DNA of 64,000 nucleotides from Pseudoalteromonas sp. MSK9-3 (GCF_003590335.1 NZ_MIET01000042.1:124001-188000), one strand, 5' to 3'. Shown: positions 9,065 through 18,933, numbered from the stretch's first letter. Notes: generated by a model from the sequence alone, not told the origin. Program-made: numbers and translations.

Positions 9065-9487
9065 ATGAATATATATAAACCAACCAAAGCGTTTAAGTTT
9101 GCTGCAATTTTTGCTTTGTTAGTGGGTGTTTTGGGGTTTTTAGTCGGGTTAATGAATGCCACTATGCCATTAAATGAAAAAGGATATTACTTTTCAATCT
9201 TGCTATTTGGCTTGTTTTCATTTGTCTCTTTGCAAAAAACCGTGCGCGACAAAGTAGAGGGGCAAAGTATATCTAAACCATACCTAATCATGTGTTGGGT
9301 AGCCGTAATTGCTGCAATTGGGTTGCTGAGTGTGGGTTTGTATAATGCTGAACTTTTGTTAAGTGAAAAAGGTTTTTATGTAATGGCATTTCTCCTGAGC
9401 GGATTTGCCGCGATCACAGTACAAAAGAATGTTCGAGACTCAATGCTCACTGACAATGCTGAACCTACCTATATTGCTGATGAATAG
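9065..9487 (+). CDS. yiaA: YiaA/YiaB family inner-membrane protein
   Basis: A 140-residue membrane protein with four hydrophobic helices arranged as two copies of the yiaAB domain. The copies begin at about residue 7 (KAFKFAAIFALLVGVLGFLV) and residue 72 (KPYLIMCWVAVIAAIGLLSV), and each ends in a similar QK.VRD motif (LQKTVRD and VQKNVRD). Length matches E. coli YiaA, whose function is unknown. It has a strong ribosome site (CAGGAG) and stands alone. Confidence 0.85.
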   Translation: MNIYKPTKAFKFAAIFALLVGVLGFLVGLMNATMPLNEKGYYFSILLFGLFSFVSLQKTVRDKVEGQSISKPYLIMCWVAVIAAIGLLSVGLYNAELLLSEKGFYVMAFLLSGFAAITVQKNVRDSMLTDNAEPTYIADE

Positions 9488-9652
9488 TTGGGGGAGTGGT
9501 GCAACTAAGTTATTCGATTGTGTATACATCAGCTGAATTTTTAAATTGTTTTTACGCGTACAGTTTTTAACAAATTTGTTTGCTTAGAAAGCGTATTAAC
9601 GTGTATTTGCTATGGTAATGTGTTTTGAGTGTAATAACGTAAAGGAAATACG

Positions 9653-10168
9653 ATGTTTAAAATACTTGTTGCCACCTTAGCTGGGCTCACTTTATTAACG
9701 GGATGCCAGTCAACAAGCTATACCAGTGTGAATGATGAAGTGGGCCTCCCGACGCACCTTAGTGTTACTATTTCTAATGTGCAGAATACGGATGGGCAGT
9801 TAATTGTGTTGGTGCATGACAATAGCGGTGATTATCATGATGATTTGAATATTAATGATCCAAATGCCAAGTTTTACTTAAAAAAAGTGGTCACACCATC
9901 AGTACCAAACACATTGGTGGTGTTCGAAAATGTTCCCGCAGGGCGCTATGCAATTAATGTGATCCATGATGAAGACAGTGATGGAGGGTTAGATCGTATG
10001 ATATTCCCATTTACTGGCATGCCGAGCGAGCCATATGCATTATCAAATAATATTTATGACCATTTTAGTAAAGGTGATTTTGATAATGCGTTAATTGATA
10101 TAGCGGCACCAAACTCTCGAGTGGATTTGCGTTTAGCAACCCATTTGAAAAAAGTGGTTGGTATGTAA
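9653..10168 (+). CDS. DUF2141 domain lipoprotein
   Basis: A 171-residue lipoprotein: MFKILVATLAGLTLLTGCQS has a lipobox (LTGC) with the acylated Cys at position 18. The mature part matches the DUF2141 pattern: LSVTISNVQNTDGQLIVLV, a VFENVPAGRYAINVIHDED core with its acidic run, and a MPSEPYALSNN segment near the end. It is probably anchored in the envelope; no biochemical role is established. AAAGGA precedes the start. Confidence 0.8.
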   Translation: MFKILVATLAGLTLLTGCQSTSYTSVNDEVGLPTHLSVTISNVQNTDGQLIVLVHDNSGDYHDDLNINDPNAKFYLKKVVTPSVPNTLVVFENVPAGRYAINVIHDEDSDGGLDRMIFPFTGMPSEPYALSNNIYDHFSKGDFDNALIDIAAPNSRVDLRLATHLKKVVGM

Positions 10169-10269
10169 CTGATTTAATAGGCTGGCATAGTGTTTTTTTA
10201 CATGCTTGTATCTGCTCGTTACACTTAATCATATTTATTTTTTCGTTTTCAATTAAAGGTAACGTTTAA

Positions 10270-10303
10270 TGGCGCTAAGTACTACACAGCGCCATACTTT
10301 TTT
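10270..10303 (+). terminator. Terminator after DUF2141 gene
   Basis: TGGCGCT / AGCGCCA stem (7 bp, 11-base loop) followed by TACTTTTTTAT, about 100 bases after the gene. Confidence 0.7.
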
Positions 10304-10320
10304 ATGCCCTAGCTTTGTGC

Positions 10321-10977
10321 TTACTCTGTAATTATTTCTTCAATTTCTTGGTTATTGATCACTAACGTATACGAGTTATTAAATGAAGCATTACAAAATT
10401 CTACAGGTTGACCGTTAAGCTTGAGGTCGGAGGTACAATTTTGCAGGGAGTGCCAACTGCTAACCGCGCCTTTGGCCACACTTAGTGGCTTATTATTAAC
10501 GGTGATAGTTTGATCCACATTAGAGAGAAAGCGAAGGGCAAAGTGATCATCTTTATTGTTAGTTTGCTGTTTTAGTAATGTGAGCATTAAACTTTTAGAA
10601 TTATCTTGCCAAGCAATGACATGGTAATCTTGATCCTGCTTAACTTTATACTTAATCTGCCGATCATTCCCATTGTTATTGAGTGCTTGAGCATAGAAGC
10701 TAATCTGTCGATTCACATTATGTTCGTGCTCAATACGTTTTGGTTCCGCGTTCCTTGCAAGTGTTGCAATATAGTATTTGTCTTTAGTGGCATCTCGTTC
10801 ATCACCATTTAACTCAGTGTTTGCAGTATGATATTTAACCTCATATTGTGTGGCATTAACGTAGTTATAATGGTTTTTGTTTAAATCAGAACCAAAGTTG
10901 GCTGTTTCTAAATCTTCAGATGAGCAAGCGATTAATACGCAGCTGAGTAATGGTGTTGCAAGGTGTGTGAGCTTCAT
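10321..10977 (-). CDS. Hypothetical lipoprotein
   Basis: A 218-residue protein with a lipoprotein signal (MKLTHLATPLLSCVLIACSS; lipobox LIAC, Cys18). The mature region is polar and Asn-rich, with predicted beta-strand character and two later cysteines (QNCTSDLKL and VEFCNAS) about 20 residues apart that could form a disulfide. No family recognised. It is a single gene facing the DUF2141 lipoprotein gene. Confidence 0.7.
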   Translation of the reverse strand: MKLTHLATPLLSCVLIACSSEDLETANFGSDLNKNHYNYVNATQYEVKYHTANTELNGDERDATKDKYYIATLARNAEPKRIEHEHNVNRQISFYAQALNNNGNDRQIKYKVKQDQDYHVIAWQDNSKSLMLTLLKQQTNNKDDHFALRFLSNVDQTITVNNKPLSVAKGAVSSWHSLQNCTSDLKLNGQPVEFCNASFNNSYTLVINNQEIEEIITE

Positions 10978-11397
10978 ATGGTTTATATCCGTTTAAATAT
11001 GAATGAGCATGAGTGTCTATACCAATTGTATTAAAGGAGTAGTTGATTATTACCAGTGCTAAGCGGCTTGCTAACAAGTAGTAACGCCTATACGCGGGTA
11101 TTCTGCGTCAGGTGTTGTAATACAGTTGATAGATGCGTTAGCACGGTCAAAATTTTAATCTCATTGGTGTGAATTAGTACGGTGGGCATTGTAAGGGTTT
11201 TGCGTGTAAATTCCGGTGATGAACTGTGTAAAATTGTAGCTTTATGAATAGTGAAGACAAAGATGCATGAGCGGTTAAGTCAGGTGAACTAGTCTGTTGT
11301 AGCTAGGACGCAAGATAGATTGCTTTACCTTGCAAAGCAATACAGTCAAAGGTCAGCACGGATGTGTGCTGACCTTATTTCTAAGGCATGGTACAGA
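10978..11397. other. Intergenic region with two hairpins, no gene seen
   Basis: About 420 bases without a convincing ORF. Near its right end are two tandem hairpins: ATTGCTTT/AAAGCAAT at 11319-11341 and an 11-bp stem at 11349-11376 listed separately. The left part should hold the promoter of the minus-strand lipoprotein gene; no clear motif was identified. Confidence 0.5.
11349..11376 (-). terminator. Terminator-like hairpin after S8 protease gene
   Basis: Perfect 11-bp stem AAGGTCAGCAC / GTGCTGACCTT with a six-base loop, 22 bases beyond the end of the minus-strand protease gene, followed on that strand by a short TTT. Confidence 0.6.
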
Positions 11398-13254
11398 TTA
11401 ATATTGACCCACTAAACTGACATTTGCGAAGGCTAAATAGCCTCTAAGCATAATATGATATGTACCGCCTTGACCCGAGTTTAGGCTACAGCTTTCACTG
11501 TTTCCATTTCTAAAAGGTCGACAATCATAATTGCTCGTTGTTGGTTTGGTACCTTTGCGAACGTATAAATCCGCATCACCACTACCACCTGATGTGGTAA
11601 CGCTCAAATTCACATTTGCCGGTACTTCGATGGTATAAAATAGTTCTTGGTTTTGTGCGCCAGAGATATTGCTGATAGGTACACCATTATCTAAACAATT
11701 ACTGCCACATCCACCTTGAGAGTCAAATGTTGCTTTTAATGAAGCACCTGAATATTGGCTATATCCATGTAACATTACATACCAATCGCCTGCGGCTGGG
11801 TTGGCAAAACTACAAGACTCAGTGTTCCCTGTTTTATAAGGGCGGCAGTTATAGCTGTTTAGGGTTGGCTGCTGACCAACTTGAACATATAAATCAGCAT
11901 CACCTGTTCCACCACTTAAATCAATCGCAAGGGATGTACTGCCTGCTGGTACTGAGATTTTATACATGGTTTCTGAGCCATTTGCACCACTGGCACTGAT
12001 TGCTTGGCCGTTAGTAAGCTCTGTAACAGGAGGCGGCGGCGGTGGTGGTTGAACTGTGCCTAGAGTGTAGAGTAACTCATTTGGCGATCCTGATTTGGCA
12101 TCTGACACTTTATTCTTAGAGCTTCTTTGACTGAGTAGGCTGTCAATTTGCGAAGGACTTAGGCTTGGGTTTTGGTCAAGGTATAAAGCAACCGCGCCTG
12201 CAACGTGTGGAGATGCCATTGATGTACCACTGATGGTATTGGTTGCTGAGTTTGAGTTGTACCAAGCAGATTTTATACTTGAACCAGGTGCATAAATGTC
12301 AAGGCAGTTACCGTAGTTGGAGAAGCTTGAACGGCCATCACTGCTTGTGGTTGAACCAACCGTAATAGCATTGGCTGCGCGAGCAGGCGAGTAATTACAA
12401 GCGCTGCGGTTGTCATTACCCGCCGCTACAACAAAGCTAATGCCAGATGCAACGGCATTGTTTACTGCATCATCAGTGGCTTGTGATGCACCGCCGCCTA
12501 AGCTCATGTTAGCAACAGAAGGACCTGATGCGTTATTTTTAACCCAGTTTATGCCTGCAATTACGCCAGAGTTTGATCCTGAGCCGTTACAGCCAAGTAC
12601 ACGTACCCCAACAACATTCACGTTTTTTGCTACGCCGTAGCTGTTACCGCCCACCGTACCAGCTACGTGTGTGCCGTGACCATTACAGTCTGTGGCGTTG
12701 TTGTCATTATCGATAAAATCATAACCATGGCTCGCCCTATTACCAAATTCATTATGGCTGATCAGCACGCCAGTATCGATAACGTAGGCAGTGACTCCAC
12801 TACCGTCATAATCATAATGGTAATTAGAGTTTAATGGTAAGTCCGTTTGGTCAACACGATCTAAACCCCAAATTGCATTACCTTGGTCAGCTTTGGTATC
12901 AATAAGCGGTGTCACTGACACGATTTGGTCTTGTTCTATATATTTGACATTTGGGTTTGAAAGTAAGGTGTGGATCTGCTTTTTAGATGCGTCAACTAAC
13001 ACGCCGTTAAGTGCAGTACCAAACTCCCTTTCGACAGTGACATTATACTGGTTACTCAGAATTTTGGTTTGTTGTGCAATATAAGCTGCCACCGCTTTTT
13101 TATCCGTTTTATCGATAATCTTTGGCGCATCAAAGACGACGATATATTTGTTATCGATGGCTTTAGCTTGGTCGACTTCTATCATTTGAGCGGCAAAAGC
13201 TTGGCTAGATAGCCCAGTTAATATTGCTAGCGTTAATGAACTTAATTTACGCAT
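11398..13254 (-). CDS. Secreted subtilisin-like serine protease (S8, proteinase K type) with two PPC domains
   Basis: A 618-residue preproenzyme: signal peptide (residues 1-21), an inhibitor I9 propeptide (~35-112, KYIVVFDAP through VKYIEQDQIV), the S8 catalytic domain (~125-395) with Asp160 (YVIDTG), His193 (NGHGTHVAG), oxyanion Asn280 (AAGN) and Ser345 (GTSMASPHVAG). A polyproline linker (PPPPPPP) leads to two prepeptidase C-terminal (PPC) domains near 410-505 and 525-615, each with DADLYV and C.P..TGN/NGN..SCS motifs. Exported extracellular protease, probably nutritional. The PPC domains are usually trimmed or aid secretion. Confidence 0.95.
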   Translation of the reverse strand: MRKLSSLTLAILTGLSSQAFAAQMIEVDQAKAIDNKYIVVFDAPKIIDKTDKKAVAAYIAQQTKILSNQYNVTVEREFGTALNGVLVDASKKQIHTLLSNPNVKYIEQDQIVSVTPLIDTKADQGNAIWGLDRVDQTDLPLNSNYHYDYDGSGVTAYVIDTGVLISHNEFGNRASHGYDFIDNDNNATDCNGHGTHVAGTVGGNSYGVAKNVNVVGVRVLGCNGSGSNSGVIAGINWVKNNASGPSVANMSLGGGASQATDDAVNNAVASGISFVVAAGNDNRSACNYSPARAANAITVGSTTSSDGRSSFSNYGNCLDIYAPGSSIKSAWYNSNSATNTISGTSMASPHVAGAVALYLDQNPSLSPSQIDSLLSQRSSKNKVSDAKSGSPNELLYTLGTVQPPPPPPPVTELTNGQAISASGANGSETMYKISVPAGSTSLAIDLSGGTGDADLYVQVGQQPTLNSYNCRPYKTGNTESCSFANPAAGDWYVMLHGYSQYSGASLKATFDSQGGCGSNCLDNGVPISNISGAQNQELFYTIEVPANVNLSVTTSGGSGDADLYVRKGTKPTTSNYDCRPFRNGNSESCSLNSGQGGTYHIMLRGYLAFANVSLVGQY

Positions 13255-13510
13255 ATTATTTCCTTTACATGTTGTCGTGGTTAAAAAGTAAACAAATTAT
13301 TATCACGAATTGAGAATAAAACAAACACAAGGTTAACTTAAATGTAACTTTTATGGTGTTTTTTGTATTCTTATGTTTACACCTTTCCTCTTGTGCCTTT
13401 TTTAGCGGCGGTTTTTATGAATATACTCAAGCTAAAATTGGTGTGACATTTTTCTGAACTGATTAAATTTAAAACTTGAATATGATTCGGAAACTCCTTA
13501 ATATTACATA

Positions 13511-13522
13511 AAGTAATTACTT
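13511..13522. promoter_or_regulatory. 12-bp perfect palindrome upstream of sulfur fusion gene
   Basis: AAGTAATTACTT is self-complementary and lies 65 bases before the fusion-gene start. It may be an operator half of a two-site promoter, together with the palindrome at 13535-13556. Confidence 0.35.
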
Positions 13523-13534
13523 ATTCTTTTTTGT

Positions 13535-13556
13535 TATATAGGTCAGTGCCTATATA
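13535..13556. promoter_or_regulatory. 8-bp-arm inverted repeat near fusion-gene promoter
   Basis: TATATAGG and CCTATATA flank a six-base spacer, 31 bases before the ATG. The TATATAA at its right edge could also serve as a -10 element, so a bound regulator would block transcription. The regulator is unknown. Confidence 0.45.
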
Positions 13557-13587
13557 AATTTAGTGTTTTAAAAGTGAAGGCCTGATC

Positions 13588-15867
13588 ATGGATAACCCTG
13601 CAGTATTGAAACAAATTTACTTAGATGCCAATGCAACGACACCTGTATTACCAAGCGCTGCAGCGGCTGCAGTGAAAATGATGGAAACAATGTTTGGTAA
13701 TCCGAGCAGTAGCCATACTAGTGGGTTGCAAGCCAAACAGGTTATGGATCAGGCCAGATGCAAAGCTATGAAAGTGTTAGGCGCAGGTGCTGGGCAAGTT
13801 ATTTTCACCAGTGGTGCCACCGAAGGCATTCAAACCGGTATTTTGTCTGCACTATATGCGGCCAAAGCAAGTATGAAAGCAGGACAAAGTTATTCAATTT
13901 TGTACGGCGCGACCGAGCACAAAGCGGTGCCTGAATCTCTCAAACATTGGAATCGTATTTTAGAAGTTAATGCGGCCATTAAAGCCATCCCGGTAGATGA
14001 ACAGGGTAAACTTGATATGGAGTTCATTGCTAAAGAGGTCCCAGATGCACTCATGATTTGTACCATGGCTGTCAATAATGAGACGGGTGTTTACCAAGAT
14101 TTATCACTCCTCGAACAGACTATTCGTACTCATAACCCTGACGTTTATTGGATGGTCGATTGTGTACAGGCATTAGGAAAAACTCACTTAGGATTAGCTG
14201 CTACGACGATAGACTATGCACCGTTTAGTGGTCACAAATTATATGGTCCTAAAGGTATTGGGTTTGTCTATATTAGAGAGGATGCCCCATTTACCCCGTT
14301 TATAGCGGGTGGTGGCCAGGAGGGGGGGTTACGCTCTGGCACTGAGAACTTGCCTGGGTTAGCCGCATTGAATGTAATTTTTGATGAGTTACTGGGACAA
14401 GGTGACGGCGCTTTTTCTTGTACTCAGGTGCTAAGTGAGTTCCGTTCTCAGTTGTCTGTAGCGCTGAAAAATGCTTTTCCTACGGTTGTATTCAATCATA
14501 ACTTTGAGAATAGCGTACCCACGACATTAAACTTTGCGATCCCAGGCTTTACATCAAAAGAAATTATGGATTTATTTGATGCGGCAAATATGCGTGTAAG
14601 CTCTGGTTCTGCATGTAGCTCAAAGGTAACTCGAAGTTTTGTATTAGATGCAATGGGGTTAGCGCCTTGGCGCAGTGAATCAGCCATTAGAATGTCATTT
14701 GGCCCAGCGGTCACACAACAACAAATTGCAGATGCATGTGACAGAATACAGCATTGTGCGCAGGCCTTAGGGCATAGTTGCTTGGTCGATATTAATGGCG
14801 TCTCCCACGAAAGAGAAGAGTTAGATGGGTTATTACAACTCAAAGCAGGTGGCAGCTGTTGTTGGTTATATGCTGATCGGCAAAGTGGTAAAGCGATTGT
14901 TATTGACCCCCTAGTCGAGGTCCAGGAGCGATTATTGACGATACTTGAATGCCAAAAGTTGTCATTAGTCGCGGCTATAGACACACATGGCCACGCAGAC
15001 CATGTTTCGGGTAGGGTTGGTTTAGCGCAAGCACACCTCAGTGAGCAGAATTGCGATCCTTTAGGGTGGCCAACACATTGCGCTGGTATCGCAATAAATG
15101 AAAAAGTGTTGAGTTATATCGAACTAGGTGAGCGATGTTTAGTAAAGTTGAGCACCCCTGGTCATACAGCGGATAGTATTTCGCTTGTACTATGTGATAA
15201 ATCACAATTGCTCAAAGAAAAGGTGGTTCCAGAGTTTACATTTTGTGGTGATTTGATCTTAATGGGCAGCTTAGGTAGAACAAACTTCGCTACCAGTGAT
15301 GCTTCAGCGATGTATTATAGCCTCAGAAACCTTGCTAAAATTACAGATAAACAAGGCTTGTTGTGCCCAAGTCATGACTATCACAATGAGTTTGTGACGA
15401 CTTTTGACGCGGAGATGAGCCGTAATGCATTGCTACAGCAGGCTATTGAGGGCAATATATCATCCGCCAATTTCGTTAAAGCAAAGACATCGCTCGATTT
15501 ACATATAGATGATGAACAGGGCGCTGAGATCATGTGTGGCGCCTTTGTAGAGTCTTGTCAAAAGGTGCGGGTGAGTGAATACGATAGTGTGGCGCTTGCA
15601 GAGCATATAGAGCAACATAGCGATGCCACTCTCATTGATATTCGAGAGCCGCATGAGTATGCGCTCAACCACGACCAATCCTTTTCAACAAATGTGCCTT
15701 TGACGCGTTTAGCCAACTTTATTGCGCAGCATCATACCAAGATGGACCAAGAGCTGATCTTAGTGTGTCGTAGCGGTAGTCGTTCACATGTTGCGGCGAA
15801 TGCGTTAGCACGGCTGGGGTTTAAGCATGTCGGGCATCTAAAAGGTGGGTATGCGCTAAGCCATTAA
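13588..15867 (+). CDS. Three-domain sulfur enzyme: cysteine desulfurase + persulfide dioxygenase-like MBL + rhodanese
   Basis: A 759-residue fusion. Residues ~8-390 are a class V aminotransferase of the NifS/IscS type: PLP lysine Lys217 in FSGHKLYGPKG, GGGQEGGLRSGTENLPG, and catalytic Cys343 in SSGSACSS. Residues ~410-640 are a metallo-beta-lactamase fold of the ETHE1 persulfide dioxygenase type: THGHADH (His467, His469, Asp471, His472), STPGHTADS, FCGDLILMGSLGRTNF and HDYHNEF. Residues ~670-757 are a rhodanese domain with Cys727 in VCRSGSRS. Established for the separate families: desulfurase releases persulfide sulfur from cysteine, PDO oxidises glutathione persulfide to sulfite, and rhodanese transfers sulfane sulfur. 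Inference: one polypeptide channels cysteine sulfur to sulfite or thiosulfate. Followed by its own terminator. Confidence 0.92.
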   Translation: MDNPAVLKQIYLDANATTPVLPSAAAAAVKMMETMFGNPSSSHTSGLQAKQVMDQARCKAMKVLGAGAGQVIFTSGATEGIQTGILSALYAAKASMKAGQSYSILYGATEHKAVPESLKHWNRILEVNAAIKAIPVDEQGKLDMEFIAKEVPDALMICTMAVNNETGVYQDLSLLEQTIRTHNPDVYWMVDCVQALGKTHLGLAATTIDYAPFSGHKLYGPKGIGFVYIREDAPFTPFIAGGGQEGGLRSGTENLPGLAALNVIFDELLGQGDGAFSCTQVLSEFRSQLSVALKNAFPTVVFNHNFENSVPTTLNFAIPGFTSKEIMDLFDAANMRVSSGSACSSKVTRSFVLDAMGLAPWRSESAIRMSFGPAVTQQQIADACDRIQHCAQALGHSCLVDINGVSHEREELDGLLQLKAGGSCCWLYADRQSGKAIVIDPLVEVQERLLTILECQKLSLVAAIDTHGHADHVSGRVGLAQAHLSEQNCDPLGWPTHCAGIAINEKVLSYIELGERCLVKLSTPGHTADSISLVLCDKSQLLKEKVVPEFTFCGDLILMGSLGRTNFATSDASAMYYSLRNLAKITDKQGLLCPSHDYHNEFVTTFDAEMSRNALLQQAIEGNISSANFVKAKTSLDLHIDDEQGAEIMCGAFVESCQKVRVSEYDSVALAEHIEQHSDATLIDIREPHEYALNHDQSFSTNVPLTRLANFIAQHHTKMDQELILVCRSGSRSHVAANALARLGFKHVGHLKGGYALSH

Positions 15868-15887
15868 GAAGTGTTTCATATTCAATG

Positions 15888-15927
15888 TCGAGCCAAAACG
15901 TGATGTGTTTGGGCTCGATAAGCTTTT
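15888..15927 (+). terminator. Terminator of sulfur fusion gene
   Basis: Twelve-base arms TCGAGCCAAAAC / GTTTGGGCTCGA pair with one mismatch and are followed by TAAGCTTTTTAT. It lies 20 bases after the stop codon. Confidence 0.75.
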
Positions 15928-15961
15928 TATAGAGACTGAAAATAAGCGGTAGGTTACTCCA

Positions 15962-16372
15962 CTATTGGTTGGTTTCAGCCGCTTTTGAACGGTTTAGTAA
16001 GTGGTCCCAATGACTTGGGCTTAACTCAAATACTTTATCACTGCTAATATGTGTTGAGTTACAGACATCACCTTGGCCACTAACACGAACTGGCAATTGT
16101 TCCGTATATGAGCGCATTACCAAATTATATTGCTGTTGGAATACCACAGATTGAGGGTTTAGATGCCAAGTTACTGTGGTGCCTTCGCTCAGGCAATTAG
16201 CAAATGTAGAACGTTCATTATCAACTTTTAAGCGAAAATATATTGAGTGATCGCCGTCTGAGTTACCAGAACGGGTATGTACTTCACTCACAACCCCTGT
16301 TAAATCATTTTTGGCATTGGCAGCAAAAGTAGAAGTTGCTAACAATACCAGTGAACATAATTTAAGACGCAT
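15962..16372 (-). CDS. Hypothetical secreted protein
   Basis: A 136-residue protein with a clear signal peptide (MRLKLCSLVLLATSTFAANA). The mature ~115 residues contain two cysteines (FANCLSEG and GDVCNSTH) likely to form a disulfide, and strand-like segments (IYFRLKVDNER, TVTWHLNPQ). No family recognised. A single gene convergent with the sulfur fusion gene. Confidence 0.65.
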   Translation of the reverse strand: MRLKLCSLVLLATSTFAANAKNDLTGVVSEVHTRSGNSDGDHSIYFRLKVDNERSTFANCLSEGTTVTWHLNPQSVVFQQQYNLVMRSYTEQLPVRVSGQGDVCNSTHISSDKVFELSPSHWDHLLNRSKAAETNQ

Positions 16373-16776
16373 TCTTATTCCTTTATATTATTATTTTACC
16401 TTAGGCTATAGTCTACTTAATTTATACCGTGTTGTAGAGTCTCAGTATGTAATATCATCATTTCGGCTATTAAAAAAACTTTAATCGTATCGTTATGCGC
16501 GCTGTGTATCGATGATTAATACAGAGGCGCTTTTGCACTTATCCCGTTAGTAGGTGGGCTTGTGAAGGGGGGCTATACTGTCGTATTTTGTATTGCATAT
16601 GTCGAAAGAGCAGTCGCTTTATGATAAACCTTGCGTGGTGCACTGATCATCTGAACTTCAGTTTAACGATTAAGCCAAGCCAAAACACAGCGTAGTGTTT
16701 AGGTATAGAATGTTGTAATGCGCATTGTTCTGGTCCATGCTTTATATACTTTAATTAAACCTTTCAGTTATATGAA
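16373..16776. other. Intergenic region, nothing recognised
   Basis: About 400 bases between divergent genes. It must hold their promoters, but no repeat, RNA fold or convincing small ORF was identified. Confidence 0.4.
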
Positions 16777-16983
16777 ATGGCTTTTTCAAAACAAAACCGG
16801 TCAGATATACTCACACCAACGATAGAACAACCTTGCATTCGTCATTGCTGTTTGGATAGTCATGAGCGATGTATAGGCTGCTTTAGAATGCTAGACGAAA
16901 TATTGTCATGGCACACATACAGTGAACGAGAAAAAGAGGCCGTATTGGTAAAGTGTAGGAGCCGTCAAAAAGGTAACAAATGA
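16777..16983 (+). CDS. DUF1289 family small Cys-rich protein
   Basis: A 68-residue protein with the DUF1289 pattern: PCIRHCCLDSHERCIGCFRM followed by LDEILSWHTYSEREK. The spacing of cysteines (C-x3-C...C-x2-C) suggests a metal-binding knuckle. Function not established. No strong ribosome site is seen before the ATG; the family match supports the frame. Confidence 0.8.
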   Translation: MAFSKQNRSDILTPTIEQPCIRHCCLDSHERCIGCFRMLDEILSWHTYSEREKEAVLVKCRSRQKGNK

Positions 16984-17020
16984 CGATGTGTTTATCAGCT
17001 ATTATTAATAAACACATCGT
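16983..17020. terminator. Bidirectional hairpin between DUF1289 and chemoreceptor genes
   Basis: A 13-bp perfect stem (ACGATGTGTTTAT / ATAAACACATCGT) with a 12-base loop begins on the last base of the DUF1289 stop codon and lies between two convergent genes. Confidence 0.65.
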
Positions 17021-17049
17021 GGTGCACTAACAGTGCTGGATGTTAGAGT

Positions 17050-18933
17050 TTATAAAGTGAACTTTGATAGCAGACCTTCCTGCTCGTGTGCATGATTTGC
17101 CAGTTGACCACTTGCGGTAAACTGTTTATCAGCAAAACTTCCTACCTCTACACTGATATCATTAATATGGCTGGTATTTTTGTTTATTTCTTCAATTACC
17201 ACACTTTGCTCTTCAATTGCCGTGGCAATTTGAATATTTCGGTCCATTATCTCTTTTACAGATTCTGATATATCACTCAGCATAAGCGTAGCTTGTTCGG
17301 TTTGTTCAACACAAGACTGTGTTTTTTCTCTACTGGCTCCCATTGCATTTTGAACTTGGCTAGAAGAGACTTGAATTTGGCCAATCATAGACTTAATTTC
17401 TGTTGTCGATTCTTGGGTTTTTGATGCCAGAGATCGTACCTCATCAGCCACAACAGCAAAGCCTCGGCCTTGTTCCCCTGCACGGGCTGCTTCTATCGCA
17501 GCATTGAGCGCGAGTAAGTTAGTTTGCTCGGCAATACCATTAATAACAGAGAGAATATTTTCTATACTTTTGCTGTATTCAGCCAATTGTGTACTCAATT
17601 CATGTGACTTTGATATTTCATCAGCTAAGTCAGTAATATGTGAGCGGGCGAGATTGAATACATCTTGCCCCTGTTCCGTTTTTTCGTTTACTTGTGTAAT
17701 TGATGTTGCAGCTTGCTGCGCACTGCTGGCGATTTCTGAAGACGTTGTGCTCATTTCGTGCATAGCCGTTGCTAGGCTTTCAATTAAACTGACTTGCTGA
17801 TCTAATCTTTGTGTTGATTGTGTTGACAGCTCTTTGGCTTCATCACTACTACTTACAACCAAATCAGCACGATCTTTAACGCTTTTTACTAATAACTGTA
17901 AAGACTCCAAAAAGCGGTTAAATTGCCTTGCGACTGTTCCGCACTCATCTTTATTGATAATTTCTAAACGGCGTGTTAAATCTCCGCCCCCACTGGCCAT
18001 GGTTGTGATTGTTTGTTCTAGATCTCGTAGTGGTTTGAGCAAATGAATAGCCAGACTTCTCATCAGTATCGCCCCGAATAAAATGGCGAGTACAGCGATC
18101 ACCAAGGAGTTTATGGTGATATCGGTTAAGGTGCTGTACACGAGTGATTTGTCCATTAACACTGCAAGATACCAATTGGTGCCAAACGCGTTTTGTAACT
18201 CATGCAGGTAAAATATCTTCTTACCGTCTTGGGTATCAATTTCGATCAGTTCATCGATATTATTTGTGGTAAGGCCTGGGTATAAGCTGCTAACGTTTTT
18301 GCCATTGTAATCACTTTCTTGATGCGAAATGATAGTACCATTTCGGTCTACGATAAACGCATAGCCGGTGTTATCAAAGTTTACTGCATTCACGGTTTTC
18401 GCAATGGTATCTAAGCTTAAATCACCACCAATTACGCCAGAAAAACCTGCTGCCGTGTTAATTGGGGATACCACTGAAAGTAATAAATCTCCGGTTGCTG
18501 CATCTGTATAAGGACTAGTAAATACCGTTGTTTTTTTGTCTTTAGCTAGCTGATACCAAGGCCGCTGTTTAAAATCAACGCCTGGAGGGTTTTGTCGATT
18601 GGGGTTATTTGAACGCAAACCCATTTCCGTTTCTAAAGTACCAAATGCGAGTAAAAAAGAACTGCTGAAATAGGGGGTATTAAGTGCATTCTGAAACTTT
18701 AGAGTACTAAAATCCTGCTCTAGTTGGCTTTTAACCAAATCTATTTGATTTGCCTTAGAGGCTAACCAATTATCAATACTAATGGACAGTAAGGCGGCAT
18801 TGTCAGTCACATAAGCACGCGTTTTATTTTTCATCGAATCACTCACGAACCAGTAAGTGGATAAGGTGGTCACGCAAATGATGATTAAAATGACGAGCGC
18901 AGAAGCAACGGAAAACTTAGTACGGATTTTCAT
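17050..18933 (-). CDS. Methyl-accepting chemotaxis protein with dCache sensor
   Basis: A 627-residue transmembrane chemoreceptor: TM1 (~8-30), periplasmic dCache_1 domain (~35-270) with [15 protein letters not shown] and [17 protein letters not shown]2 (~275-300), HAMP (~300-355, [16 protein letters not shown]), and a cytoplasmic signalling domain whose tip reads [20 protein letters not shown] then [15 protein letters not shown]. No NWETF-like methyltransferase tether is present at the C-terminus. The RPWY segment resembles the amino-acid-binding motif of dCache receptors, but the Tyr five residues before that Arg is Val here, so the ligand is uncertain. Divergent from the porin gene. Confidence 0.93.
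   Translation of the reverse strand: MKIRTKFSVASALVILIIICVTTLSTYWFVSDSMKNKTRAYVTDNAALLSISIDNWLASKANQIDLVKSQLEQDFSTLKFQNALNTPYFSSSFLLAFGTLETEMGLRSNNPNRQNPPGVDFKQRPWYQLAKDKKTTVFTSPYTDAATGDLLLSVVSPINTAAGFSGVIGGDLSLDTIAKTVNAVNFDNTGYAFIVDRNGTIISHQESDYNGKNVSSLYPGLTTNNIDELIEIDTQDGKKIFYLHELQNAFGTNWYLAVLMDKSLVYSTLTDITINSLVIAVLAILFGAILMRSLAIHLLKPLRDLEQTITTMASGGGDLTRRLEIINKDECGTVARQFNRFLESLQLLVKSVKDRADLVVSSSDEAKELSTQSTQRLDQQVSLIESLATAMHEMSTTSSEIASSAQQAATSITQVNEKTEQGQDVFNLARSHITDLADEISKSHELSTQLAEYSKSIENILSVINGIAEQTNLLALNAAIEAARAGEQGRGFAVVADEVRSLASKTQESTTEIKSMIGQIQVSSSQVQNAMGASREKTQSCVEQTEQATLMLSDISESVKEIMDRNIQIATAIEEQSVVIEEINKNTSHINDISVEVGSFADKQFTASGQLANHAHEQEGLLSKFTL

Noticed and set aside
12000-12060. 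Repeat-like GC-rich string in the S8 protease gene
   Set aside because: It encodes the polyproline linker and is not a separate repeat.
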